This document shows, one piece after another, positions 45,525 through 54,675 of a stretch of DNA of 64,000 nt. The stretch lies in assembly GCF_015355755.1 (NCBI RefSeq), contig NZ_JACVEE010000001.1:2418001-2482000 (forward strand), written 5' to 3'. Within the stretch, counting starts at the first letter, position 1; the number at the start of each line of letters is the position of its first letter. The translations under genes were made by a program, and so were the position numbers. Below the pieces are notes generated by a model. That model worked only from the letters and a program-made list of their open reading frames with translations. It was not told the DNA's origin and did no database searches. The DNA is from Nocardia sp. XZ_19_385. Lineage in GTDB: Bacteria > Actinomycetota > Actinomycetes > Mycobacteriales > Mycobacteriaceae.

Positions 45525-47318
45525 ATGCGCGAGTTCGAAGTTCCGGCTTCTTACACAATCCCGGCTGACGCGAACAATTCCGACAACGTCTTCCGGCACG
45601 CGGAACAGTCGCCTGACGCGGTCCTGTTCAACGTGCCGAACGGCAACGGCGACTTCACCGATGTGACCGCCGCGGAATTCGCGAAGGCCGTCACCGGCGT
45701 CGCGAAGGGCATTATCGCCTCGGGCATCGAAGTGGGCGACCGCGTCGCCATCATGGCCGCGACCCGCTACGAGTGGGCGCTCATCGACTTCGCCATCTGG
45801 GCCGCCGGTGGCTGCACCGTCGCGATCTATGACAGCTCGGCCGCCGAGCAGGCCAAGTGGATCCTGCAGGACTCGGCCACCAAGCTGCTGATCCTGGAGA
45901 ACGCCAAGCACCAGGACACCATCGCGGAGATCGAAGACGGCGCGCTGCCCGGCCTGGCCGAGACCCTGCAGATCGACCAGGGCGCTGTCGACCAGCTCAT
46001 CGCGCGGGGCGCGGACCTCGACGACAGCGTGGTGCACGAGCGCCGCAAGCAGGTCGGCGCGCAGTCGCCCGCCACCCTGATCTACACCTCCGGCACCACC
46101 GGCCGGCCCAAGGGCGTCGCGCTGACCCACGCGAACCTCTACGGCCAGTCCCGGTCCGACCGCATCGCGGCGGACAAGTTCATGGGCCCCGGCAAGAAGA
46201 CCCTGATGTTCCTGCCCATGGCCCACGTGTTCGCGCGTGCGCTGACCCTGGCCTCCTTCGACGCCCGGGTGACCATCCGGTTCACCGCCGACTGGACCAC
46301 CCTGGTCGACCAGTTCGGCGCCTACCGCCCGCACTACATCCTCGCCGTGCCGCGCGTGTTCGAGAAGGTGTTCAACAGCGCCAAGCAGAAGGCGCACGAC
46401 GGCGGCAAGGGCAAGATCTTCGACGCGGCCGCCGCCACCGCCATCGCCTACAGCGAGGCCGTCGACAACGGCGGCGCGGGCCTGGTGCTCAAGCTCAAGC
46501 ACACGCTGTTCGACAAGCTCGTCTACAGCAAGCTGCGCACCGCGCTCGGCGGCCAGTGCGAGGCCTCGGTCTCCGGCGGCGGCCCGCTCGGCGCGCGCCT
46601 GGGCCACTTCTTCCGGGGCGTCGGCGTCACCATCTACGAGGGCTACGGCCTCACCGAAACCACCGCCGCGGTCACCGTGAACACCCCCGAGAACATCCGG
46701 GTCGGGTCGGTCGGCAAGCCCACCGAAGGCCACGCGGTCAAGATCGCCGAGGACGGCGAGCTGCTGCTCAAGGGCTTCTCGGTGTTCGGCGGGTACTGGC
46801 AGAACGACGAAGCCACCGCGGAGTCGTTCGCCGACGGCTGGTTCAAGACCGGCGACCTCGGCGCCATCGACGGCGACGGCTACGTCACCATCACCGGCCG
46901 CAAGAAGGAAATCATCGTCACCGCGGGCGGCAAGAACGTCTCCCCCGCCGTGCTCGAGGATTCGCTGCGCGCGCACCCGCTGATCAGCCAGGTCATGGTG
47001 GTCGGCGACGGCCAGCCCTTCATCGGCGCCCTGATCACCCTCGATCCGGAAGCCCTGCCCGGCTGGAAGGAACGCAACGGCGTTTCCGCCGAGACCCCGA
47101 TCGAGCAGTTGATCGAGAACGCGGCCCTGGTCGCCGAGGTCGATGCCGCCGTCGCGGAGACCAACCACAAGGTCTCCAAGGCCGAGGCCATCAAGAAGAT
47201 CCGCATCCTCCCGGTCGACTGGACCCAGGAGACCGGCGAACTCACCCCGAAGATGTCGCTCAAGCGCAACGTGGTGATGAAGCAGTACGCCGCGGACGTG
47301 GACTCGATCTACAACTGA
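45525..47318 (+). CDS. long-chain fatty acyl-CoA ligase (FadD15 type)
   Basis: A 597-residue AMP-forming ligase. Its opening MREFEVPASYT, the ATRYEWALIDFAIWAAGG block and overall length match FadD15 of mycobacteria. Motifs: YTSGTTGRPKG near residue 185, YGLTETTA near 375, FKTGDLG and GRKKEIIVTAGGKNVSP. The preferred ATG at 45525 has GGAAGGG six bases upstream. It activates fatty acids to acyl-CoA. A palindrome and 121 bases separate it from the alpha/beta-hydrolase gene, so it probably has its own promoter, but it may supply the same pathway. Confidence 0.93.
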   Translation: MREFEVPASYTIPADANNSDNVFRHAEQSPDAVLFNVPNGNGDFTDVTAAEFAKAVTGVAKGIIASGIEVGDRVAIMAATRYEWALIDFAIWAAGGCTVAIYDSSAAEQAKWILQDSATKLLILENAKHQDTIAEIEDGALPGLAETLQIDQGAVDQLIARGADLDDSVVHERRKQVGAQSPATLIYTSGTTGRPKGVALTHANLYGQSRSDRIAADKFMGPGKKTLMFLPMAHVFARALTLASFDARVTIRFTADWTTLVDQFGAYRPHYILAVPRVFEKVFNSAKQKAHDGGKGKIFDAAAATAIAYSEAVDNGGAGLVLKLKHTLFDKLVYSKLRTALGGQCEASVSGGGPLGARLGHFFRGVGVTIYEGYGLTETTAAVTVNTPENIRVGSVGKPTEGHAVKIAEDGELLLKGFSVFGGYWQNDEATAESFADGWFKTGDLGAIDGDGYVTITGRKKEIIVTAGGKNVSPAVLEDSLRAHPLISQVMVVGDGQPFIGALITLDPEALPGWKERNGVSAETPIEQLIENAALVAEVDAAVAETNHKVSKAEAIKKIRILPVDWTQETGELTPKMSLKRNVVMKQYAADVDSIYN

Positions 47319-47333
47319 GATAGCTCCCGCGAG

Positions 47334-47371
47334 AAGGCGCTGCCGGTGACACGTTCACCGGCAGCGCCTTT
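47334..47371 (+). terminator. strong intrinsic-type terminator after the acyl-CoA ligase gene
   Basis: A perfect 16-base stem (AAGGCGCTGCCGGTGA with TCACCGGCAGCGCCTT) around a CACGT loop, ending in TTT, 15 bases after the ligase stop. Confidence 0.85.
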
Positions 47372-47390
47372 CGCGTATCGGCGGCAGCAG

Positions 47391-47396
47391 TAGGCT
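47391..47396 (+). promoter_or_regulatory. candidate -10 element, leaderless start of the molybdopterin oxidoreductase gene
   Basis: TAGGCT ends six bases before the ATG at 47403; no Shine-Dalgarno sequence is visible. Confidence 0.4.
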
Positions 47397-47402
47397 CGGG
47401 CC

Positions 47403-49112
47403 ATGGCCGAACTGCGATTTCGGGTGGTTGCGGGGATCCTTGCCGCGGGGCTGACGCTCGGCGTGGCCGAGTTGGTCGCCGCGTTCATCGGGGCGGACAG
47501 TGCCCCGCACGTCGTGCTCGGCTCGACCGTCATCGACCACACGCCGGATGGGTTGCGGGAGTGGGCGATCCAGACGTTCGGCACCAATGACAAAGCGGTG
47601 CTGTATCTGTGCATGGCGGTTGTCGCGGCGGTCTTCGCCGGAATCGCTGGGGCGATCGAACGTACCGAGCGGGCGGCCGGGTCGATCCTCCTGGGCCTGT
47701 TCGGGGTGCTGGTCGCCGTGATCGCGGTGGGACGTACCGGGCTGTCGGGCGCGCTGCCGACGGTGCTCGGGGTGGGGGCCGGGATCTACGCGCTGCGGGT
47801 GCTGACCGCGATGGTGGACGACGTCGAGAATGCCGCCGCAGCAGCACAATCCGAGGCCGGTGAATACGGTGCGGCCGACAGCGCTCCCACCCCAGCACAA
47901 TCCGATGCCTCTGCCACACACCCGCGCGAGACTGGCGTCGTCCCAGCACAATCGAACAACACAGACTCGCACGCGAACGCGGTCCCCTCAGCACGACCCG
48001 AGGGCCGCCTAGCGCGGGTACCGGTCGCACCCCAGGTCGCGCTGCCGGAACGGCGGACATTGTTACGCGGCATCCTGATCACCGGTGGGCTGGCGGTGGC
48101 GGCCGGGGTCGGTGGGCGCCTGCTCGGATTGCAGCGCGCCGACGTGTCGGCGGAGCGTGCGGCCGTGCAACTCCCGCAACCCAGTGGGCCGCCGATTTCC
48201 CTTGCGCCGGAAGCGGATCTGAAGATCCCCGGCCTGACCCCCTACCTGACCCCGAACTCGACCTTCTACCGGATCGACACCGCGCTCACCGTGCCGCAGG
48301 TGTCGATCGAGGACTGGTCCCTGCGGATCCACGGCATGGTCGATCGCGAAATCCGCATCAGCTGGGCAGATCTCGCCAATCGCACCGCGATCGAGCGGCT
48401 GGTCACCCTGGCCTGCGTCTCGAACCCGGTCGGCGGCGACCTCATCGGCAACGCCCTCTGGCGCGGCTACCGCCTCGACGAACTCCTCGCCGAAGCGGGC
48501 CCGCACCCCGACGCCGACATGGTGCTGTCCACCTCCAAGGACGGCTGGACCTGCGGCACACCCCTGACCGCCCTCACCGACGGCCGCGACTCCCTGCTCG
48601 CCGTCGGCATGAACGGCGAACCCCTCCCGGTCTCGCACGGCTACCCCGCCCGCCTGGTCGTCCCCGGCCTCTACGGCTACGTCTCGGCCACCAAATGGGT
48701 CACCGACCTCGAGGTCACCCGCTTCGATCGCGCCACCGCCTACTGGACCCGCCGCGGCTGGTCCGCGCAGGGCCCCATCAAAACCGCCTCCCGCATCGAC
48801 ACACCACGCAACCGCGCCCGCCTCTCGGCCGGTCGCATCCCCATCGCGGGCGTCGCCTGGGCCCAGCACCGCGGCATCACCGCCGTCGAAGTCCAAATCG
48901 ACAGCGGACCATGGCAACCCGCCCGCCTCTCGGCCGACCAATCCATCGACACCTGGCGCCAATGGGTCTACGACTGGGACGCCACCCCCGGCCCCCACAC
49001 CCTGCGCGCCCGCGCCATCGACAGCACCGGCCAACCCCAGACCGCCGAGTTCCAGGACGTCATCCCGGACGGCGCCACCGGGTATCCGTCGGTCAACGTC
49101 CAGGTCAGCTGA
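47403..49112 (+). CDS. membrane-anchored molybdopterin-dependent oxidoreductase (sulfite oxidase fold)
   Basis: A 569-residue protein with four N-terminal membrane segments within residues 1-140, a polar linker with PAQS repeats (about 145-205), a fifth segment near 220-238 and then an extracytoplasmic sulfite-oxidase-type domain. The molybdenum-ligating Cys is in LVTLACVSNPVGG, and KWVTDLEV and YWTRRGWS follow in the family order. A C-terminal immunoglobulin-like dimerisation domain (about 460-569) is present. The physiological substrate and electron acceptor are unknown; there is no neighbouring cytochrome or YedZ-like gene, although the N-terminal helices could play that role. Confidence 0.88.
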   Translation: MAELRFRVVAGILAAGLTLGVAELVAAFIGADSAPHVVLGSTVIDHTPDGLREWAIQTFGTNDKAVLYLCMAVVAAVFAGIAGAIERTERAAGSILLGLFGVLVAVIAVGRTGLSGALPTVLGVGAGIYALRVLTAMVDDVENAAAAAQSEAGEYGAADSAPTPAQSDASATHPRETGVVPAQSNNTDSHANAVPSARPEGRLARVPVAPQVALPERRTLLRGILITGGLAVAAGVGGRLLGLQRADVSAERAAVQLPQPSGPPISLAPEADLKIPGLTPYLTPNSTFYRIDTALTVPQVSIEDWSLRIHGMVDREIRISWADLANRTAIERLVTLACVSNPVGGDLIGNALWRGYRLDELLAEAGPHPDADMVLSTSKDGWTCGTPLTALTDGRDSLLAVGMNGEPLPVSHGYPARLVVPGLYGYVSATKWVTDLEVTRFDRATAYWTRRGWSAQGPIKTASRIDTPRNRARLSAGRIPIAGVAWAQHRGITAVEVQIDSGPWQPARLSADQSIDTWRQWVYDWDATPGPHTLRARAIDSTGQPQTAEFQDVIPDGATGYPSVNVQVS

Positions 49113-49132
49113 GCTGGATCTTCAGTCACCGA

Positions 49133-49687
49133 TCATGCGCGGCCGTTGTCGAGTGGCACCGAACCGATCGGCTGCCAAGCACCGCCGATGTGCTCTCGCC
49201 ACAGGCCCAGGGCATCGAACCGGAACACCGGCGGCGGCGCGACGGCGAGCGCTGCCTCGGCTTCGGCGAGCACGCCCGCGCTGTGCTGTCCCGGCATGGC
49301 GATCGTCAGGTGCGGATGGGGCTCGGTGAATTCCCCTCCGTAAGGCGGGCATTCGGGAAAAGCGGCGAATACCGAGCGCAATAGTTCGCGCACCCGGTCG
49401 AATGGTTCGGGACGCAGCCAGACCGTCCCGTTCGGGAACCGACCGGCAGCGGGAAAGATGATCTCGAAGGGGTCGACATCGGCGATCGCATCCCGCAGCC
49501 GCTGGACATCCCGCGCACTCGGCTCCGCCAGCCAAGGCACCAGCACACTGATGTGCGGCGGAACGATCTCGGTCAACGGAACACCGGGGCACTCCGACCA
49601 GTAGGACACCGAACGCCAACGATCCGTGAAATCCGCGAGTTCGGGAACGGCGATCAGGATGGCGGTCCGGCGGATCAACTCGCTCAC
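49133..49687 (-). CDS. 2'-5' RNA ligase family protein (2H phosphoesterase)
   Basis: A 184-residue 2H-phosphoesterase-fold protein with both HxT/S motifs: PPHISVLVP (near residue 44) and PHPHLTIAM (near 124). Members include LigT-like RNA ligases and cyclic phosphodiesterases; the real substrate is unknown. It is transcribed with the upstream exporter genes, 46 bases after their end, but need not be functionally related. Its 3' end lies 20 bases from the convergent oxidoreductase stop. Confidence 0.85.
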   Translation of the reverse strand: MSELIRRTAILIAVPELADFTDRWRSVSYWSECPGVPLTEIVPPHISVLVPWLAEPSARDVQRLRDAIADVDPFEIIFPAAGRFPNGTVWLRPEPFDRVRELLRSVFAAFPECPPYGGEFTEPHPHLTIAMPGQHSAGVLAEAEAALAVAPPPVFRFDALGLWREHIGGAWQPIGSVPLDNGRA

Positions 49688-49733
49688 ATGGTCATCGTCC
49701 CACCGCTACTCGTCCGCTGCGGCCGAAGGCGGG

Positions 49734-51227
49734 TCAGTCGCCGAGCATTCCGGGCTTGGCCGGGGCGTCGGTGTGGCCGTCCGGAGCGGAGCGGCCATGG
49801 CTGACGAACAGGGCGGACGCGAGCACGCCGACCAGAAGGATCGCGGCGGGCAGGAGCATCGATTGGCTGAGGGCGGCGCTGAACGCTTCCTTGACGGGTT
49901 CGGGGATGGGCCCTTGGCCCGCACCGCCTTCGGCGATCTTGCCGCTGCCGAGGCCGTGGGCGGCGACGCGGGCGGAGATGAGGGCGCTGATGGCGGCGCT
50001 GCCGAGGACCGAACCGACCTGGCGGGTGGTGTTGTAGACACCCGCGCCGGCGCCGGCCTGGTAAACCGGCAGGTTGTGGGTGGCGGTGGTGGCCAGCGGG
50101 GCCCAGATGCAGGCGTTGGCCAAGCCCGCGAAACCTGCTGCGATGAGATACCAGACCAGTGCGGTGTGCGGTTTCATCAAGGCGGAGAAGCTGAGGATCG
50201 ACAGCGCGAACAGGGTGAAGCCGAAGGTCGGGATGAGGCGCGGGGGCAGTTTGTCGGAGAGTTTGCCGATCAGGGGCGCGCAGATGCCGGTAATGATCGC
50301 CATCGGCGCGAAGACCAGGGCGGAGCGGGTGGGTGAAAGTTCGCGTACCGCTTGCAGATAGAAGTAGGACGGCACCATCATGGCGGTGACCGCCGCGCCC
50401 ATGGCGGCGATGGCCAGGTTGGACAGGCCGAAATTGCGGTCCCGGAACAGGGTCATCGGCAGCAGCGGTTCGCCGGTGTTGCGTTTCTGGTTCCAGACGA
50501 ACGCCGCGAGCAGTATCAGGCCGGCCCCGATCATCAGCCGGATGCGGCCGTCCCAGTCGTAGTTGTTGCCTTCCTGAATGCCGAAGACCAGCAGGAACAT
50601 TCCCGCACCGCTGAGCAGGATGCCGGGGACGTCGTACTTGTGCAGATGCGTCGGCAGGGCGGGCACCAGCCACAGCGCCAAGCCGAAGGCGATGATGCCG
50701 ACCGGCACGTTGACGAAGAAGATCCACTCCCAGCCGCGCCAATCCACCAGGACGCCACCGAGAATCGGGCCGACCAGGGTGGCGAGGCCCGCCACGCCGC
50801 CCCACAGACCCATCGCCGCCCCACGCTTGTCCGGCGGAAAGGTCCGGGTGATCACCGCCATCGTCTGCGGCGTCATCAATGCCGCGCCGATGCCCTGCAC
50901 CGCACGCCACAGGATCAACTGACCGATGGTCCCGGAAAGCCCGCAACCCAGTGACGCGGCGGTGAAGACCAGCAGCCCGACCAGGTAGACGTTCTTGGGA
51001 CCGAAGCGATCTCCGAGCCGGCCGGTCACCAACAGCGGCACCGCGTAGGTGAGCAAGTACGCGCTGGTCACCCAGATCACCTGGGAGATATCGGCGTGGA
51101 ACGCCTCCAGGATGGCCGGGTTGGCGACCGCCACGATCGTCATGTCCAGCAGGATCATGAAGAACCCGACCACCAGCGCGAACAGCGCGAGCCACGGATT
51201 GCGGTCGGTATCGGCAGCCACGGACAT
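49734..51227 (-). CDS. DHA2-type MFS drug exporter, copy 1
   Basis: A 497-residue transporter with 14 predicted helices. ATG 51227 is preferred (AAAGGAA eight bases upstream; product MSVAADTDRNPWLAL). Motif A reads GRLGDRFGPKNVYL, and the helix-5 motif C region GLATLVGPILGGVL is intact, as in proton-coupled multidrug exporters of the EmrB/QacA group. It is highly similar along its whole length to the gene at 51302-52783, roughly three residues in four by eye, so the pair arose by tandem duplication. The order PadR regulator, copy 2, copy 1 suggests PadR-controlled efflux. Confidence 0.92.
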   Translation of the reverse strand: MSVAADTDRNPWLALFALVVGFFMILLDMTIVAVANPAILEAFHADISQVIWVTSAYLLTYAVPLLVTGRLGDRFGPKNVYLVGLLVFTAASLGCGLSGTIGQLILWRAVQGIGAALMTPQTMAVITRTFPPDKRGAAMGLWGGVAGLATLVGPILGGVLVDWRGWEWIFFVNVPVGIIAFGLALWLVPALPTHLHKYDVPGILLSGAGMFLLVFGIQEGNNYDWDGRIRLMIGAGLILLAAFVWNQKRNTGEPLLPMTLFRDRNFGLSNLAIAAMGAAVTAMMVPSYFYLQAVRELSPTRSALVFAPMAIITGICAPLIGKLSDKLPPRLIPTFGFTLFALSILSFSALMKPHTALVWYLIAAGFAGLANACIWAPLATTATHNLPVYQAGAGAGVYNTTRQVGSVLGSAAISALISARVAAHGLGSGKIAEGGAGQGPIPEPVKEAFSAALSQSMLLPAAILLVGVLASALFVSHGRSAPDGHTDAPAKPGMLGD

Positions 51228-51301
51228 GGGTCGTTCCTTTCGACCGAGCAACGGTTAACCAGAACGTTGCTCAGCCTAGGTCAGCCGACCCGGAAAACCG
51301 C

Positions 51302-52783
51302 TCAGCCCGCTACCGGCTCCGGCTTCACCACCTTGTCCACCGGCGCCTTCGCCCCGCGGCTGTGGCTGACGAACAGCGCCGTCGCGATCAGACCCAGGAT
51401 CAGGATGCCAGCCGGTAGGAACATGGATTCACCGAGCGCGGAACTGAATTCGTCGCGGATCTGCGCGGGGAGCGCGGCCTGGCCCGCTGCGCCCTCGCCG
51501 ACCGGCGCACCGCCGCCGAGCCCGTTCGCCGACAGCCGCGCCGCGATGAGCGCGCTGATAGCCGCACTACCCAGCACCGAACCCACCTGCCGGGTGGTGT
51601 TGTAGATGCCCGCGCCCGCACCGGCCTGATGCACCGGCAGGTTGTGCGTGGCGGTGGAGGCCAGCGGCCCCCAGATGAACGCGTTCGCCACACCGGCGAG
51701 AGCGGCCGCGACCAGGAACCAGACCAGCGAGGAGTCCGGCGCCATCAGCACCGCCCACCAGAACACCGCGACCGAGAACATGCCGAACCCGATGGTCGGA
51801 ATGATCCGCGGCGCAACGTGATCGGAGAACTTGCCGACGAACGGCGACAGGATGCCGGTCACGATCGCCATCGGCGCGAAAATCAGCGCCGACTTGGTCG
51901 GCGACAGATCGCGCACCGCCTGCAGATAGAAGTAGGCGGGCACCATCAGCGCGGTGATCGCCGCGCCCATGGTCGCGATGGCCAGCGAAGACAGCGCGAA
52001 ATTGCGATCCCGGAACAGCGTCAGCGGCATCAGCGGTTCGTCGGTATTGCGCGCCTGGTTCACCACGAACAGCGCCAGGAAGACCAGACCGCCGCCGATC
52101 AACAACCAGATGCGCGGCGACCAGTCATAGGTATTGCCCTCCTGCAACCCGAAGACCAGCAGGAACAGACCCACACCGCTCAGCACGATGCCCGGCAGGT
52201 CGTATTTGTGCTCGCGCGTCTCCAACGCCGGCACCAGCCACATGACCAGACCGAAGGCGATGATCCCGACCGGCACGTTGACGAAGAAGATCCACTCCCA
52301 GCCGAGCGAATCGATCAGTACGCCACCGAGAATCGGGCCGACCAGGGTCGCGAGCCCGGCCACGCCGCCCCACAGACCCATGGCCGCGCCGCGCTTGTCC
52401 GGCGCGAAGGTGCGGGTGATCACGGCCATGGTCTGCGGCGTCATCAGCGCGGCGCCGAGACCCTGCACGGCCCGCCACAGGATCAACTGGGCGATGGTCC
52501 CCGACAGACCACACCCCAGCGACGCGGCGGTGAAGACGACCAGGCCGATGAGGTAGATGTTCTTGGGGCCGAAGCGATCTCCGAGCCGGCCGGTGACCAG
52601 CAGCGGCACCGCGTAGGTGAGCAGGTAGGCGCTCGTCACCCAGATCACCTGGGAGACATCGGCGTGCAGCGCGTTCATGATCGCCGGATTGGCGACCGCG
52701 ACGATCGTCATGTCCAGCAGGATCATGAAGAAGCCGACCACGAGCGCGCCGAGCGCCAGCCACGGATTACGTTGAGTTGGCAT
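51302..52783 (-). CDS. DHA2-type MFS drug exporter, copy 2
   Basis: A 493-residue paralogue of the exporter at 49734-51227, with the same 14-helix plan and the same motif A (GRLGDRFGPKNIYL) and motif C region. ATG 52783 is chosen because GGAG lies eight bases upstream and the product starts MPTQRNPWLAL; the in-frame ATG at 52801 is less likely. It begins 26 bases after the PadR stop. The two copies differ most in the loops around residues 200-240 and the C-terminal 60 residues, where substrate preference may have diverged. Confidence 0.92.
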   Translation of the reverse strand: MPTQRNPWLALGALVVGFFMILLDMTIVAVANPAIMNALHADVSQVIWVTSAYLLTYAVPLLVTGRLGDRFGPKNIYLIGLVVFTAASLGCGLSGTIAQLILWRAVQGLGAALMTPQTMAVITRTFAPDKRGAAMGLWGGVAGLATLVGPILGGVLIDSLGWEWIFFVNVPVGIIAFGLVMWLVPALETREHKYDLPGIVLSGVGLFLLVFGLQEGNTYDWSPRIWLLIGGGLVFLALFVVNQARNTDEPLMPLTLFRDRNFALSSLAIATMGAAITALMVPAYFYLQAVRDLSPTKSALIFAPMAIVTGILSPFVGKFSDHVAPRIIPTIGFGMFSVAVFWWAVLMAPDSSLVWFLVAAALAGVANAFIWGPLASTATHNLPVHQAGAGAGIYNTTRQVGSVLGSAAISALIAARLSANGLGGGAPVGEGAAGQAALPAQIRDEFSSALGESMFLPAGILILGLIATALFVSHSRGAKAPVDKVVKPEPVAG

Positions 52784-52809
52784 CGATTTCGCTCCAATCA
52801 AGGGTGCGG

Positions 52810-53514
52810 TCAGGGCAGCTGCGGCAGCTTGGCCGCGCGAGCGGATCGGCGGGGCGCCGGCGGCAGCTCGTCGAGCGCGAGATCACTGCCGGGCCAGGGA
52901 TGTTCGGGTTCGGTGCGCCGGACACCGGTGACGGGATCGAATTCCTCCCACTCGAGTGCGCCGCTCTCCAGCTCCTCGATGAGGTTGGTGATCCACTCGA
53001 CCTCGGCGCCGAGGTTGGCCTGCAAGTACTGCAGCACAAGCCAATACCGGCGCGGCACGGCGTGCGCCGTGGCCCACTCGCGCATCATCTTCAGGTCGGC
53101 GAGGTCGCTCCCGAGATGCTCGAGGCGCTCGCGCAACAACGCGACCACGCAGTGGCTCGGCAGGTTGTGCGCCTCCGCGATGGCCACCGGAAAGATCGGA
53201 TACTCCGTCCCGGGCGACCGGAGAATCTCGGAGATCCTGGCGCGCATGGCTTTCCGGCCCGCGTCGGTGATCCGGTAGGTGGTGCGCTCGGGCCGATTAC
53301 CCGCCCGCTCCACCCCCTCGGCCTGCACCAGTTTCTGCTCGGCCAGCCGCGCGACCGTGTGATACAGCGAGCCCGGCCGGACCTTCACCAGCAGTTCCTC
53401 ACCCCGCGCGAGGAGCAGTTGATACATCTCGTAGGGATGCATGGGCCGCTCCTCCAGCAACGCGAGCACGGCGATCGCCAATGCCGTCACCGCGGGGCGC
53501 GCCTTGCCCTCCAT
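52810..53514 (-). CDS. PadR-family transcriptional regulator
   Basis: A 234-residue regulator. ATG 53514 has GGAGGT about seven bases upstream; longer open frames lack a ribosome-binding site. The winged helix occupies residues 10-85 (ALLEERPMHPYEMYQLL, then PGSLYHTVARLAEQKLV), followed by a PadR C-terminal helical domain (about 95-190) and a charged tail. PadR proteins sense phenolics or drugs and usually repress an adjacent exporter. It lies directly upstream of two exporter genes on the same strand. Confidence 0.92.
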   Translation of the reverse strand: MEGKARPAVTALAIAVLALLEERPMHPYEMYQLLLARGEELLVKVRPGSLYHTVARLAEQKLVQAEGVERAGNRPERTTYRITDAGRKAMRARISEILRSPGTEYPIFPVAIAEAHNLPSHCVVALLRERLEHLGSDLADLKMMREWATAHAVPRRYWLVLQYLQANLGAEVEWITNLIEELESGALEWEEFDPVTGVRRTEPEHPWPGSDLALDELPPAPRRSARAAKLPQLP

Positions 53515-53549
53515 CCGGTCTACCTCCAGCCCGATATGGTCCACTTCGA

Positions 53550-53567
53550 ATACTCCACGTGGAATAT
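53550..53567. promoter_or_regulatory. candidate PadR operator
   Basis: An 18-base inverted repeat, ATACTCCAC-GTGGAATAT, with one mismatched pair and a perfect TCCACGTGGA core. It lies 36 bases before the PadR start and is the most prominent symmetric site there. A half-site GTGGAA follows at 53573. Confidence 0.55.
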
Positions 53568-53646
53568 ACGGCGTGGAACACCAAGACCACAAGGGGCCGG
53601 GAACGCGGCAGCGCCCCGAATCTGCCTGTGGACTGCGGGTTTACAA

Positions 53647-54543
53647 CTAGAGTGCGTGCGCGTCCAGCCAGGTCCGGGCCGCGTCACCCGGAGTTGTCCG
53701 GCCGTCACGGATTTCGCGGAGCATGGCGACGAGCTCTTCGGTGGTGAGCTCGCCCGCGACATAGTTCAGCTTCGTCAGCCGCGACTCGTCGAGGCTGCCC
53801 TTGCGTAAAACCGGCAGCACGTTCTGCGCGCGCAGCGCGTAATCGTCATCGGTGAGTACGGTCAACCCGGCCAGCGCGTCTGGCACCAGTGCGGCCGGGC
53901 CGGTCAGCAAACCGGCCTGAATCCGCCCGTCCAGCAAGGCTGCTCGCAGATCCTCGGCGTCGCGGAGGGTGATCGGCTGCGAAAAATCGCACCCGGTCAC
54001 CTGGATCCGGTCGTCCGGCGCGCGCAGCACCGCGGGGACCGGGGCCGCCCCCGCCGCCGTTCCCGCGCAGCGTGGTTCGAGCCCTGCGATCGAGCGCACC
54101 TGGTCCCGCTCGGCCACCGTGACCGGAATCAGCACGCGCGGACGCATATCCGTGCCATCGGCGGCGTCGGCGACCACCAGCCCCTGCGGCAGCGAACTGT
54201 TCAGTGCCTGCGTCACTTCGGCCGGAGTGCGCGCCTTGGACCCGCTGTCGAGGAATGCGAGCAATTCACCGTTGTGCTCGCCGACCAGTGACACCGCGCC
54301 CGCATCGAGGGCCGCGAGATAGCCGGCACGGTCACCGAGCTGATTCTTGACCGACACCGGCAGACCGGTCCGCGCCAGTGCGCCCGCGTAAATTTCGGCG
54401 AGCAATCCCGATTCCGCCGAATCCCCGGCTCCGACCACGAAATCCGGCGCCGGCGCGGGCTCATCTCCGCAGGCCACAGCCATTGCGGCGACCGCGACGA
54501 TCAGCACCCGGGTAAGCATCCGTCTCGGCACGGCCAGCACCAT
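53647..54543 (-). CDS. osmoprotectant-type substrate-binding lipoprotein, second copy
   Basis: A 298-residue periplasmic-binding-type lipoprotein. A hydrophobic signal ends in the lipobox MAVAC (Cys about 25). The mature part, with VVGAGDSAESGLLAEIYAGAL and VSLVGEHNGELLAFL, follows the OpuAC/ProX-type fold that binds betaine, choline or related compounds. It is a diverged paralogue of the lipoprotein at 54676-55659 and is transcribed in the opposite direction from the shared 132-base gap. It may widen the ligand range of the adjacent transporter. Confidence 0.82.
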   Translation of the reverse strand: MVLAVPRRMLTRVLIVAVAAMAVACGDEPAPAPDFVVGAGDSAESGLLAEIYAGALARTGLPVSVKNQLGDRAGYLAALDAGAVSLVGEHNGELLAFLDSGSKARTPAEVTQALNSSLPQGLVVADAADGTDMRPRVLIPVTVAERDQVRSIAGLEPRCAGTAAGAAPVPAVLRAPDDRIQVTGCDFSQPITLRDAEDLRAALLDGRIQAGLLTGPAALVPDALAGLTVLTDDDYALRAQNVLPVLRKGSLDESRLTKLNYVAGELTTEELVAMLREIRDGRTTPGDAARTWLDAHAL

Positions 54544-54675
54544 CCGGCGACCTCAACTCTCCGTAGTGAACAGGAACATCATGCAACGGGCAGTATGGAC
54601 ATCCAGAATGTACCGGTGGCCCCGTTCTTCGCCGCGGGCCACACGCTCGAGCACGCCTTGCCCGGAAGGACTCCC

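Noticed and set aside
47819..48020. Repeated PAQS motifs in the molybdopterin protein suspected as a DNA repeat or recombination scar
   Set aside because: The copies are only a few codons long and irregular; they read as a flexible linker between membrane and catalytic domains.
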